NCBI GenBank assembly: GCA_016705005.1
Contig: JADIZB010000001.1
Coordinates: forward strand, 806,001-870,000
Length of the DNA stretch: 64,000 nt
Source of the DNA: Bacteroidales bacterium
GTDB taxonomy: Bacteria > Bacteroidota > Bacteroidia > Bacteroidales > Lentimicrobiaceae
Reading direction: 5' to 3'
Each line of letters begins with the position of its first letter. The stretch's first letter is position 1. Shown here one piece after another: positions 36,133 to 45,022 of this stretch. The position numbers were made by a program, and so were the translations under genes. Below the pieces are notes generated by a model. That model made no database searches. It worked only from the letters and a program-made list of their open reading frames with translations, and was not told where the DNA came from.

Positions 36133-36588
36133 ATGCCAAAAGTAAGATTAACCAAAGAGTTTAAATTCGAAATGGCTCATGCCCTGGCTGGATTTCCGGG
36201 GCCTTGTCGCTTTATCCATGGCCATTCCTATGAATTGTATGTTACTGTATCTGGAGAACCCATCACAGACATTCGTTCGCCCTATCTCGGAATGGTAATG
36301 GATTTTGGTCAACTGAAAGAAATCGTCAGAAATAAGATCATTGCTGAATTTGACCATTCTCTTGTATTACACGAATCAGCAGCTCCGCAGAAGATTAATG
36401 AAATAGGTGAACTTGCCGGAAAACTAATTTTGGTTGACTATCAACCTACCAGTGAGAACCTCTTGTTAGATTTTGCAGGAAGACTTAGAAATGTATTGCC
36501 GGAAAATGTAAATCTTTTCAGTCTAAAACTCAGGGAAACTGTAACTTCGTATGCTGAGTGGTTTGCTGCTGACAACCCTGTCGGGTAG
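36133..36588 (+). CDS. queD: 6-carboxytetrahydropterin synthase (QueD family)
   Basis: QueD makes 6-carboxy-5,6,7,8-tetrahydropterin from dihydroneopterin triphosphate in queuosine/7-deazaguanine synthesis. The 151 residues include the zinc histidines in EMAHAL and HGHSYEL, the QueD-type CxxxHGH motif (CRFIHGH), EFDHSLVL and the C-terminal ETVTSYAEW. Related pterin synthases share these features, so a PTPS role cannot be fully excluded. It follows endonuclease I by 8 nt and abuts the histidine kinase stop with no gap. Confidence 0.9.
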   Translation: MPKVRLTKEFKFEMAHALAGFPGPCRFIHGHSYELYVTVSGEPITDIRSPYLGMVMDFGQLKEIVRNKIIAEFDHSLVLHESAAPQKINEIGELAGKLILVDYQPTSENLLLDFAGRLRNVLPENVNLFSLKLRETVTSYAEWFAADNPVG

Positions 36589-39120
36589 TCATCTGTTTTT
36601 CCTGTTCAATAGCTGTTCAAGTTTAAAATACAAGCTGTTTTTATCTATTGGTTTGGGAATATAATCATCGCAACCAGCCTCGAAACAATCTGATTTATCA
36701 TCCTTCATTGCATGGGCCGTTTGAGCCACTACCGGTATTCCGGGATACCGTTTCTTGATGATCCGTGTGGCGCTGTATCCATCAAGTACCGGCATCTGCA
36801 TATCCATCAGGACAACATCAATTTTATGCTCTTCAAGCAGTAACAACGCTTCTTCACCATTTGACGCATAGAACAGATTGGCTCCGGTATTCAGCAGCAG
36901 AACTGTCAGAAACCGCATACTCACAGGATCATCTTCAACCATTAGAATCGATTTGCCCTCCCATGTATAATTACGTACTTCACCGTTCAACTTTTTTCTA
37001 CTTGCAGGTTCCTGCGAATGCAAAACATATGGAATTGAGAAACTGAAGATCGATCCTGTTTCTTTAGAAGACTGAACTTTAATAGAACTCCCGAAAAGAA
37101 AAGCCAACCCCTGACTGATGGATAGTCCAAGGCCGGCGCCACCAAACTGCCTTGAAAAATTGTTCTCAACCCTTCTGAACCTTTCAAAGATTACCTGGAG
37201 ATCATTTTCATCAATCCCAATGCCTGTATCGCTCACATAAAATTCGATCCGGTTAAATTCGGTGAAATTCAGACCGAATTCAATTTTCCCACGGGGTGTA
37301 AATTTAATGGCATTCATTAGTAGGTTCCACAAAATCTGACGCAACCGGATCTCATCTGTATTCAGGATCAGCGTTCTGCATTCAGGTGGAATCCGAAGAT
37401 TGAGTGCAACCCCGGATCTGTTCATGGCAGCCTTCACGCCCTCAGCTTCTACCAGTAATGACTCCATGAAACGACTTATTTCACATGGTGTTTCATTTAT
37501 CCCGACCTGTCCAGAATCAATCATCGCAAGCTCAATAACATCATCGATTAACCTTAAAAGATGCATTCCGCTTGACTTCATTATTTCAAGGTATTCATCT
37601 CTTTCATCTGTGGAAATGTATGGTTCATTCATCAATTCGATAAAACCCAGAATATGGTTCATCGGAGTGCGTACTTCATGGGAAATGCCTGCAAGAAAAG
37701 CTGATTTCAGTTTGTCTGACGATTCTGCCTTTTGAAGAGCATCCTTGATGGCCACTTCCTTAAATCTTCTTTCCTGCGCGTTAATCAGAATCTGACCTGT
37801 AAGTTTAAATGAATTGATCACCTGCTCATCCCAATACTCGGGCCGGCTGAAAGTGTCAAATCCAATAAACCCCTTGAATTCATGATCTATGAATAAAGGG
37901 ATGTGTACAACTGATTCAATGCTAAGTAAGTCGAAAAAGAAGGCCAGGTTGTCGGGTCCATCAGTTACCTCATGATCCGTACGCTGCATATTGCTTATCT
38001 GACCCGACTTAAGTCTGCTGAAATATTCAGGTAATTCATTCAGATAAATAACTGGTTGACGGCTAAGGTGGGAGAATCTTTCATCACAGGTCCATTCATA
38101 TATGATTTTAACAGAATCAAGAGAATCAGAGATCATGACCAGATAAGACCTCTCTGCAGCAAAAAACCTTGCCACTGTTTCGATGGCTTGTCTGATGTTC
38201 TGGTCTATTTCATCAATCTTCATATTGATAAGATCCGATGAAAGCCTGCTCATATATTCAATAAAGGCAATCCGGCTGATTTTCTGTTTTTCGCTTTTCT
38301 TTCTCTCGCTGATATCCCTGTATATCCCATAGATACACAAATTACCATCTCCTTCAATAAATGGCACTCCCAAAACAGAAACATCAATCAATTTACCGTC
38401 ATGGCGGATGCGCTGTGTTTCAACAGCTATTCTTCCACCTTCCCAATTGGTTTTGGTGAACTGCATTGCTTCTTTTAGCAGGTGACGGGGAGCTATCAGT
38501 TCATCGATTTTTTTTCCGATGATATCTTCACGCCTGTATAGAAACATATGTTCAAACTCAGGGTTGACATCGATAATGTAATTATCATGATCTACCATGG
38601 CAATGGCTTCCGGGGCAGATTCAAAAAGCCTGGTGTATCTTGTCTTACTAATCAGCAGTTCATCAACTCTTGTCTGGAGAACCAGAGAATGACCTATCAA
38701 TCTCAGCGCCGACGCTATTAAATATTCATCTTCACCAGTAAAATCCTGTGCTGATTTGAACGCTATTGCGACCAGCTTTGGAACGTGATTAACCACAATC
38801 GGGAAAGCATCATATCTGACACTTTGAAGCTGTCCATTAACGGGAATAGAAATCTCTCCTGTCACGGCTTCATTCTGAAAGAAGGAATTGATGTCCGAAG
38901 CATGTGAAATCAGCGCCTTAAAATCAATCCCGTCCAGCACGACAGCCTTATTGTCTGATAAATTTTTAATCTCAAGTAGGATATCCAGATTTTTGAGCTT
39001 CTTACGGTTGAAATGCGGACCAACAACGCATAACCCTGACAGGCCGGCATTTTTAACGACAGCATTGAGCAAGCCATATGCCATGCTTAAATCAAACAGT
39101 TTTTCTGTGGCCTGCTTCAT
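36589..39120 (-). CDS. Soluble hybrid histidine kinase (PAS, GAF, HisKA, HATPase, REC)
   Basis: This 843-residue protein has no transmembrane segment. Domains in order: an N-terminal sensor-like region (about 1-160), PAS (about 165-275, ending in the PAC YGIYRDISERKK), GAF (about 290-450), HisKA with FLAGISHEVRTPMNHIL, HATPase_c (DTGIGIDENDL; GGAGLGLSIS) and a receiver domain with phospho-acceptor Asp in VVLMDMQMPVLDG. It probably senses a cytoplasmic ligand. No separate output regulator is adjacent, so phosphotransfer must go to a distant partner. Confidence 0.95.
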   Translation of the reverse strand: MKQATEKLFDLSMAYGLLNAVVKNAGLSGLCVVGPHFNRKKLKNLDILLEIKNLSDNKAVVLDGIDFKALISHASDINSFFQNEAVTGEISIPVNGQLQSVRYDAFPIVVNHVPKLVAIAFKSAQDFTGEDEYLIASALRLIGHSLVLQTRVDELLISKTRYTRLFESAPEAIAMVDHDNYIIDVNPEFEHMFLYRREDIIGKKIDELIAPRHLLKEAMQFTKTNWEGGRIAVETQRIRHDGKLIDVSVLGVPFIEGDGNLCIYGIYRDISERKKSEKQKISRIAFIEYMSRLSSDLINMKIDEIDQNIRQAIETVARFFAAERSYLVMISDSLDSVKIIYEWTCDERFSHLSRQPVIYLNELPEYFSRLKSGQISNMQRTDHEVTDGPDNLAFFFDLLSIESVVHIPLFIDHEFKGFIGFDTFSRPEYWDEQVINSFKLTGQILINAQERRFKEVAIKDALQKAESSDKLKSAFLAGISHEVRTPMNHILGFIELMNEPYISTDERDEYLEIMKSSGMHLLRLIDDVIELAMIDSGQVGINETPCEISRFMESLLVEAEGVKAAMNRSGVALNLRIPPECRTLILNTDEIRLRQILWNLLMNAIKFTPRGKIEFGLNFTEFNRIEFYVSDTGIGIDENDLQVIFERFRRVENNFSRQFGGAGLGLSISQGLAFLFGSSIKVQSSKETGSIFSFSIPYVLHSQEPASRKKLNGEVRNYTWEGKSILMVEDDPVSMRFLTVLLLNTGANLFYASNGEEALLLLEEHKIDVVLMDMQMPVLDGYSATRIIKKRYPGIPVVAQTAHAMKDDKSDCFEAGCDDYIPKPIDKNSLYFKLEQLLNRKNR

Positions 39121-39180
39121 ACAATTTCCGGGTGAATCGGGATAAATTTCTTCAAATATAAAAGATATAAATCCGCATTC

Positions 39181-39212
39181 CTGTTATCTGTCTGAATTTA
39201 TCATCATAACAG
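39181..39212 (-). repeat. Dyad near the histidine kinase promoter
   Basis: CTGTTAT (39181-39187) and ATAACAG (39206-39212) are reverse complements around 18 nt, at and just after the predicted transcript start. A regulator site is possible, but the signal is weak. Confidence 0.3.
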
Positions 39213-39213
39213 A

Positions 39214-39221
39214 CAAAAGTA
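39214..39221 (-). promoter_or_regulatory. -7 promoter element for the histidine kinase
   Basis: On the reverse strand this reads TACTTTTG; leader about 90 nt. Confidence 0.55.
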
Positions 39222-39348
39222 AGTTGCTAATAATCTGTCATCCAAAACAAATATTAAACAGATAAAAGCGGATTTTGATCAGGCCTTTTCCGGATTGATT
39301 ACTCCCCGGTGGTTTTCCATACCTGCTACCCGGTAATTTAAATAGCCT

Positions 39349-39356
39349 TACCTTTG
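39349..39356 (+). promoter_or_regulatory. -7 promoter element for the U32 gene
   Basis: TACCTTTG fits the consensus, 17 nt before ATG 39374. Confidence 0.6.
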
Positions 39357-39373
39357 CAGCAAAACATAGTTTT

Positions 39374-40642
39374 ATGCCTGAAATTGAAATCATGTCCCCG
39401 GCCGGGTCGTTTGAATCCCTTATGGCAGCCATTCAGGGGGGAGCCGGTTCTGTTTATTTCGGGGCAGGACAATTAAATATGCGCGCCAGGTCTTCCAGTA
39501 ATTTTTCGCCGGATGATATCCGGCAGATAACGGAAATTTGCAGGAAGAATGAGGTAAAATCATACCTCACCCTGAATACCATTATCTATGATAATGAGCT
39601 CCGGATGATGCGCGAAATGGTGGATCTGGCAAAGGAAAGCGGTGTCAGCGCCATTATTGCTTCTGATTTATCCGTTATTGAATATGCCAGAAAAAAAGGC
39701 GTTGAGATACACATATCCACCCAATGCAACATAACCAACATTGAGGCTGTCAGGTTTTATGCCCGTTACGCCGATGTCATGGTGTTGGCCCGTGAATTGA
39801 ACATCAGCCAGATGGAAGCAATTACCGGTGCTATACGCGAGCAGAACATCACCGGGCCATCCGGGAAACAGGTTCAGATAGAGGTATTTATACATGGTGC
39901 CTTATGCATGGCTGTTTCAGGAAAGTGTTATATCAGCCTTGATAACTTTAACGCATCGGCTAACCGGGGAGCATGCCAGCAGCCCTGCCGGCGTGCCTAT
40001 GAAGTTAAGGACAAAGACCATCAGATAGAATTGGAAATCGACAATAAATATATTATGTCGCCCAAAGACCTGATGACCCTCCCGATCATCGACCGGTTGC
40101 TGGATGCCGGTGTAACTGTACTCAAGATAGAAGGACGGGGCCGCTCGGCAGAGTATGTAAAAACAGTCACAAGAACTTACCATGAAGCCGTTGAAGCCTG
40201 GAAAAACAAACAATTCACCAGGGAAAAAGTAAATAGCTGGACCCATGAAGTGGACAAAGTCTATAACCGGGGATTCTGGGGAGGATATTATCTGGGTGAA
40301 AAAACCGGTGAATGGTCGGAGCGATATGGCTCACAGGCTACACAGAAAAAAGTCTATGTAGGTAAAGTGGTTAACTTTTTTAGTAAACTGAATGTGGCTG
40401 AAATCAAGGTAGAATCCCATAGCCTGAATGTCGGGGATAATATTCTTGTAATCGGGCCAACGACAGGAGCTTATGAAGCTACATTGAATGAACTGAGGGT
40501 TGAGCTAAATCCGGTAACAAAGTCTTCGAAAGGTGAAAACTGTTCCATTGCCGTAACCGGGACCCTGCGCCGAGGCGATAAAGTCTACCTGCTGGTGGAT
40601 GCGGGGCATCCCCTGTTCCAGGTGCAAACTGAAAAAGCATAG
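39374..40642 (+). CDS. U32 family protein, probable tRNA U34 hydroxylation factor (TrhP/YegQ-like)
   Basis: This 422-residue protein starts MPEIEIMSPAGSFESLMAAIQGGAGSVYFG and has the U32 signature EVFIHGALCMAVSGKCYIS plus GACQQPCRRAY. The conserved cysteines lie in these two motifs. Related proteins (YegQ/TrhP, RlhA) use prephenate to hydroxylate tRNA U34 or 23S rRNA, despite the historical 'peptidase' name. The C-terminal domain (about 325-420) is a small beta-barrel. The tRNA role is inferred from length and family. Confidence 0.88.
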   Translation: MPEIEIMSPAGSFESLMAAIQGGAGSVYFGAGQLNMRARSSSNFSPDDIRQITEICRKNEVKSYLTLNTIIYDNELRMMREMVDLAKESGVSAIIASDLSVIEYARKKGVEIHISTQCNITNIEAVRFYARYADVMVLARELNISQMEAITGAIREQNITGPSGKQVQIEVFIHGALCMAVSGKCYISLDNFNASANRGACQQPCRRAYEVKDKDHQIELEIDNKYIMSPKDLMTLPIIDRLLDAGVTVLKIEGRGRSAEYVKTVTRTYHEAVEAWKNKQFTREKVNSWTHEVDKVYNRGFWGGYYLGEKTGEWSERYGSQATQKKVYVGKVVNFFSKLNVAEIKVESHSLNVGDNILVIGPTTGAYEATLNELRVELNPVTKSSKGENCSIAVTGTLRRGDKVYLLVDAGHPLFQVQTEKA

Positions 40643-40723
40643 AAAAAAGAGAGGGTGTAAAGGTCTCCCATTCTTTTTCACCTCTGAACTCAAGCCGCTC
40701 ATTCCTACATCAAAACCAACCAG

Positions 40724-41593
40724 ATGAAAAACAAAACCAACTACCATACCCACTCCAATTTTTCTGATGGTTCCGCTGAACCGGAAGAATACATTAAAGA
40801 GGCTATCCGTCAGGGCTTTAGCAGCCTGGGTTTTTCTGAACATTCGGTGCTTCCCTTTGAAAATACATTTGCCCTGCAACCCGGAACTGAATCCGCTTAT
40901 ATTTCAGAAATAAGAAGGTTGCAGCAGGTCTATCAAGGTCAGGTGCAGATTTTACTGGCACTGGAAGCAGATTATATACCGGGGGTAAGTGTCGGATTTG
41001 CCGGACTGAAAGCCTCCTTTGGATTGGATTATATAATCGGAAGTGTGCATCTGGTGAAGAATAACCATAACGATATCCTGTGGTTTATCGATGGTCCCAG
41101 GCGGGAGACATACGACAACGGCCTGAATGAACTTTTCGGAGGAGATATACGTAAAGGTGTGACCGCTTACTGGCATCAGCTGAATCAGATGATTGAGCGT
41201 GAAACCTTTGATATTGTCGGTCATCTGGATAAAATTAAAATGCACAACCAGGGACGCTGGTTTAGCGAGGAAGAGGGATGGTACATCGATTTGGTGAATG
41301 AAACGATTTCATTGATAGCCGATCATTCACTTATTGTTGAAGTCAACACCAGGGGCCTTTACAAGGGTCGTAGTGAAAGTCTGTTCCCCGGCGAATACAT
41401 ACTCCGGAAACTAAGAGAAAGCAACGTCAGGGTTACCCTTAGCAGTGATGCGCACCAGCCACATGAACTGAGTCTGTGGTTTGATGAGGCAAAAGCGATT
41501 CTTAAAAATTGCGGGTTTAATGAATTGTCTATTTTCTCCCACGGAAAGTGGGATGATCAATCTATTGACTTTTATTGGCCTCATACTTCATGA
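40724..41593 (+). CDS. PHP-domain histidinol-phosphatase-like phosphoesterase
   Basis: This 289-residue protein begins NYHTHSNFSDGSAEPEEYI with the metal-binding His-x-His and Asp of the PHP superfamily, followed by GFSEHS, EADYIPG, GSVHLV and the C-terminal SSDAHQP. This pattern matches HisK/HisJ-type histidinol-phosphatases (histidine biosynthesis), though other phosphoesters remain possible. Its last 32 nt overlap the 3' end of the convergent GNAT gene. Confidence 0.88.
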   Translation: MKNKTNYHTHSNFSDGSAEPEEYIKEAIRQGFSSLGFSEHSVLPFENTFALQPGTESAYISEIRRLQQVYQGQVQILLALEADYIPGVSVGFAGLKASFGLDYIIGSVHLVKNNHNDILWFIDGPRRETYDNGLNELFGGDIRKGVTAYWHQLNQMIERETFDIVGHLDKIKMHNQGRWFSEEEGWYIDLVNETISLIADHSLIVEVNTRGLYKGRSESLFPGEYILRKLRESNVRVTLSSDAHQPHELSLWFDEAKAILKNCGFNELSIFSHGKWDDQSIDFYWPHTS

Positions 41594-42005
41594 GAAAATG
41601 TCTGATTCCTGCTTCTTCGAATTGATCTCCGAAAACTTTGAATCCAAGCTTACTATAGAATTCCGTTACCTGTTCCTGGGCGTGCAGGTAAATCATTTTA
41701 CCTTCCGGCAGCACTTCTTTAAGAACCTCTCGTACCAGAAAATCACCAAAGCCCTTTCCGCGAAATTGTGGTAATACAGCAAATCGTTCAAGCTTGATGC
41801 CTTTCTCCGTGTAACGCCTGCGGCAGGTTGCTACGGCAGTATCCTTGATGAACAAAAGATAAAGTCTGGCAGTGGATTCGTGAGCATCATATTCAAGTTC
41901 TTCAGGGACTTTTTGTTCATCAACGAAAACAGCATAACGGATTTCCCGGGCAATTTTACTGTATCCGGGATGATTATACTCAAAGCTGACAAGGTTTGGG
42001 ATCAT
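41562..42005 (-). CDS. GNAT family N-acetyltransferase
   Basis: The 147-residue protein has the GNAT core LERFAVLPQFRGKGFGDFLV (acetyl-CoA binding Q-x-x-G-x-G) and the C-terminal VTEFYSKLGFKVFG. The N-terminal IRYAVFVDEQKVPEELEYD is typical of ElaA/YpeA-like members. ATG 42005 is set by the promoter at 42015-42022; a TTG at 42017 lies upstream of the predicted transcript start. The acyl acceptor is unknown. Confidence 0.88.
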   Translation of the reverse strand: MIPNLVSFEYNHPGYSKIAREIRYAVFVDEQKVPEELEYDAHESTARLYLLFIKDTAVATCRRRYTEKGIKLERFAVLPQFRGKGFGDFLVREVLKEVLPEGKMIYLHAQEQVTEFYSKLGFKVFGDQFEEAGIRHFLMKYEANKSQ

Positions 42006-42014
42006 ACGCAGGTT

Positions 42015-42022
42015 CAAAAATA
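42015..42022 (-). promoter_or_regulatory. -7 promoter element for the GNAT gene
   Basis: On the reverse strand this reads TATTTTTG, ending 9 nt before ATG 42005, so the leader should be only a few bases. Confidence 0.55.
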
Positions 42023-42040
42023 AATAAAGAGAATGGATTA

Positions 42041-42077
42041 AAATAAAATGGCCTGTAAATTACAGGCCATTTTATTT
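42041..42077 (-). terminator. Terminator of the yceD-rpmF-plsX-fabH operon
   Basis: The arms 42041-42058 (AAATAAAATGGCCTGTAA) and 42060-42077 are perfect 18-bp reverse complements around one base. The GC core GGCCTG/CAGGCC is flanked by A/T-rich arms. It follows fabH. Confidence 0.85.
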
Positions 42078-42091
42078 TGAACTATTTAAAG

Positions 42092-43096
42092 TCAGATTTT
42101 ATCGCCATCATAAGCCCATTTGAGATAGAGTGAACCCCAGGTGAACCCCGCGCCAAAAGCGGCCAGGATGATGTTATCCCCTTTTCTGAGTTTGTTTTCC
42201 CATTCCCAAAGACAAAGCGGCAATGTTGCAGAAGTCGTATTACCAAACCGCTGAATGTTTATCATTACCTGTTCCTTATTGATTCCCATACGGTTGGCTG
42301 TAGCATCAATGATGCGCATATTGGCCTGATGGGGAACCAGCCAGGTGAGTGATTCCGGTGTGATGTGGTGCCTTTCCATCATTTCTACTGAAACGTCGGC
42401 CATTTTCGAAACAGCCCATTTGAATACCGGCTGGCCTTCCTGATAAACATAATGCTCACGCGCATCAATGCTTTCATGCGATGGTGGCTTAACTGAACCT
42501 CCGGCCTTTTGATGAAGGTGAATCCGGCCAACGCCATCGCTTTGAAGAATGGAATCAATGATACAGTTTTCATCTGCAGCAGGCTCAACCAAAACAGCAG
42601 CTGCACCATCTCCAAAGATAGGGCAGGTTGCCCGATCGGTATAGTCTACAATTGCCGACATTTTATCCGCACCAACAACAATAACTTTTTTATAAGATCC
42701 TGACTCAACATATTTTGAAGCCGTGGCAAGTGCATAAAGAAAACTTGAACAACCTGCGTTCAGATCAAAACCGAAAGCATTCCTGATATCGGTTTTATCA
42801 GCAATTATGTTGGCCGTAGCAGGGAAAACCATATCCGGTGTAACCACGCCGCAAATGATCAGGTCAATTTCTTCCGGTTTGGTTTTTGTTTTGGACAATA
42901 ATTGTTTTACTGCTTCGGCACCCATATCTGAGGTTCCTTTGCCTTCACCCTTTAGTATCCGCCTTTCTTTGATACCAATCCGGGTCATGATCCACTCATC
43001 GGAGGTGTCCACCATCCGGCTTAATTCATCGTTGGTAAGGATGTAGTCCGGAACATATCCGCCTACACCGGTGATTGCAGCTCTAATTTTTGTCAT
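42092..43096 (-). CDS. fabH: 3-oxoacyl-ACP synthase III
   Basis: FabH starts fatty acid synthesis by condensing acyl-CoA with malonyl-ACP. The 334 residues show the catalytic triad: Cys116 in NAGCSSFLYAL, His in WLVPHQANMRI and Asn in RFGNTTSATLP. It follows plsX by 22 nt and is the last gene of the cluster, the usual order. Confidence 0.97.
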   Translation of the reverse strand: MTKIRAAITGVGGYVPDYILTNDELSRMVDTSDEWIMTRIGIKERRILKGEGKGTSDMGAEAVKQLLSKTKTKPEEIDLIICGVVTPDMVFPATANIIADKTDIRNAFGFDLNAGCSSFLYALATASKYVESGSYKKVIVVGADKMSAIVDYTDRATCPIFGDGAAAVLVEPAADENCIIDSILQSDGVGRIHLHQKAGGSVKPPSHESIDAREHYVYQEGQPVFKWAVSKMADVSVEMMERHHITPESLTWLVPHQANMRIIDATANRMGINKEQVMINIQRFGNTTSATLPLCLWEWENKLRKGDNIILAAFGAGFTWGSLYLKWAYDGDKI

Positions 43097-43118
43097 CAGC
43101 AGTGTCAGTCAAAAAAAA

Positions 43119-44081
43119 TTAATCTCTTACAACAACAGCTACGCGGGCTAGCGCACGCTTGATTTTTTGTGAAAGTTTGGCCTGATGAACATCCCGTGCA
43201 AGTAAAAGCATGTTTTTGATCGCGACATCGTTTGATATGCCATGACCAACAACCACGGTTGAATTGATGCCCAGAACGGGTGTTCCGCCATAGTTTTCGT
43301 AATTAAAACGGGCAAAGTAATCATCCACCAGACCACGTTTCATCATAATCCTGAACATTCCTTCAATGTTCTTAAGCACGATGTTACCTGTAAAGCCATC
43401 GCAGACGATCACATCAGCTTTATTGCGCAGCAGGTCACGGCCTTCTATGTTCCCGATAAAATTAAAGTCTTTCGATTCTTTCATCAGGTGATAGGCTGCC
43501 TGGCTCGACAAATTACCTTTCTCCTCCTCATGGCCGATGTTCAGAAGTGCTACTCTTGGATTACTGATATTGTAAACACTTTTTGCAGTGATAGAACCAA
43601 GCAAAGCAAACTGATACATAACATCGGGCTTTGCATCAGGATTGGTGCCCACATCAAGAAGCAGGCTTAATCCTCCGTTTTCCTGAGGCAGAACAGCGGA
43701 AGTGCATGGCCTGATAACACCCTGAATATTGTTAACGCTATAAATCGCACCAACAAGCATAGCACCACTGCTTCCTGCACTGGCAAAAGCGTCTATATAT
43801 TTATGCTTCAGCTGCTTAAAACCAATACTGATACTGGAATCGGGCTTACGTATGATGGCATGAGTTGGGTGTTCGCCCATACCTATGACTTCATGCGCAT
43901 GAACAATAATAAAATCTTCCGGATTGGCATTGTTCCTGTTTAGTTCACCCAGGATGACATCACGGTCACCAATAAGCACAATCCGGTCAGTCGGCGATAG
44001 TTCCTTCTGGGCTAGTATTGCACCGGCAATGGTAGCGCCAGGAGCAAAATCACCTCCCATAACATCAAGCCCGACTTTCAT
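43119..44081 (-). CDS. plsX: Phosphate acyltransferase PlsX
   Basis: PlsX makes acyl-phosphate from acyl-ACP, feeding PlsY in phospholipid synthesis. The 320-residue sequence opens with KVGLDVMGGDFAPGATIAG and contains FASAGSSGAMLVGAIY and VVCDGFTGNIVLK, all family signatures. It lies between rpmF and fabH. Confidence 0.97.
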   Translation of the reverse strand: MKVGLDVMGGDFAPGATIAGAILAQKELSPTDRIVLIGDRDVILGELNRNNANPEDFIIVHAHEVIGMGEHPTHAIIRKPDSSISIGFKQLKHKYIDAFASAGSSGAMLVGAIYSVNNIQGVIRPCTSAVLPQENGGLSLLLDVGTNPDAKPDVMYQFALLGSITAKSVYNISNPRVALLNIGHEEEKGNLSSQAAYHLMKESKDFNFIGNIEGRDLLRNKADVIVCDGFTGNIVLKNIEGMFRIMMKRGLVDDYFARFNYENYGGTPVLGINSTVVVGHGISNDVAIKNMLLLARDVHQAKLSQKIKRALARVAVVVRD

Positions 44082-44130
44082 CTGACTGTTTTTTGGTTAG
44101 GACTGCAGTGTGTTTGCAAAATGGAGGTTC

Positions 44131-44316
44131 TTAAGCTGTGGTAGCTTTTTCAATGGCCAATTTACCTTTGTAATAGCCGCATTCACCGCAAACTCTGTGG
44201 TAAAGAACCGATGCACCGCAATTGGAACAGGTACTTACAGTCGGTGCGATGGCCTTATAGTGGGTCCGTCTTTTCGCTGTCCTGGTTTTTGAAAACCTAT
44301 GTTTTGGATTTGGCAT
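44131..44316 (-). CDS. rpmF: 50S ribosomal protein L32
   Basis: The 61-residue basic protein begins MPNPKHRFSKTRTAKRRTHYK and has a four-cysteine zinc site (CSNCG and CGECG). Its place between yceD and plsX is conserved across many bacteria. Confidence 0.97.
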   Translation of the reverse strand: MPNPKHRFSKTRTAKRRTHYKAIAPTVSTCSNCGASVLYHRVCGECGYYKGKLAIEKATTA

Positions 44317-44344
44317 TTCGTTTAATCTTTATTTTGGTTAATAA

Positions 44345-44863
44345 TTATTCAAGGTTCAAGTCTTTTAATGCATCCCATTGTGAGTCTTTTTCCTTATGGG
44401 CCGATAATTGTTCAATCCTTGCCAATACTTCAGGGTCACATTGACTGATCCCGTTAACATCATCAGGATGAACAACCCGGTAGGGTATCTGAAGGCTCAT
44501 ATAATCAAAAATCAGTGATGTAATGTCAATATGTGTTTCATTTTCTGATATTACCAGCACATTGTCATCTTCTTCCTTGTGTTCATGGCCGAATTTGATA
44601 AAGTACTCCTCCTCAATTGTTACCGGCATGTCAAATTCACCAAGACACCGGTCGCAAATAACCCTTATGGCTCCGGTAATCGAAAAGTTTAATACCAGCA
44701 TCCTGTCTTGCTTCTCAAGGTCAAGGTTAACATGAGCCCGGGCTTCTTTGATTTCTGAATATTCGAACGATGCAAAGAACTTATCATCAATTTCAAATTC
44801 AAACTGATGGTTACCAGTACTTAATCCAACAAAAGGGATTACAAACTGCTTCAGGTAATCCAC
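44345..44863 (-). CDS. YceD/DUF177 family protein
   Basis: This 172-residue protein has the DUF177 pattern, with ICDRCLGEFDMPVTIEEEYFIKFG carrying the CxxC site and a C-terminal RIEQLSAHKEKDSQWDALKDL. Members neighbour rpmF and, in plants and E. coli, act in 23S rRNA accumulation or processing. The start is a GTG at 44863 (VDYLKQFVIPFVGL). The ATG at 44923 lies upstream of the predicted promoter and so cannot be used from it. Confidence 0.9.
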   Translation of the reverse strand: MDYLKQFVIPFVGLSTGNHQFEFEIDDKFFASFEYSEIKEARAHVNLDLEKQDRMLVLNFSITGAIRVICDRCLGEFDMPVTIEEEYFIKFGHEHKEEDDNVLVISENETHIDITSLIFDYMSLQIPYRVVHPDDVNGISQCDPEVLARIEQLSAHKEKDSQWDALKDLNLE

Positions 44864-44892
44864 GGTTAAGGGTGTTTCAGGTTTAAGGGGTG

Positions 44893-44900
44893 CAAAAGTA
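44893..44900 (-). promoter_or_regulatory. -7 promoter element for the yceD-rpmF-plsX-fabH operon
   Basis: On the reverse strand this reads TACTTTTG, giving a leader of about 25 nt to the GTG start at 44863. Confidence 0.6.
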
Positions 44901-45022
44901 GAAATTAATATTGTTATTAACAAATATTAATTCGGCCTAAAACACCAATTCAACAACAAAATACCTGATAATAAGCTCTTTGTATGAACAACGAAAGCAA
45001 TTCTTTTGGGTTTTCAACAATC

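Noticed and set aside
44864..44923. Extended N-terminus for the YceD/DUF177 protein
   Set aside because: The predicted -7 element lies inside this stretch, so the ATG at 44923 is upstream of the transcript; the GTG at 44863 fits the family.
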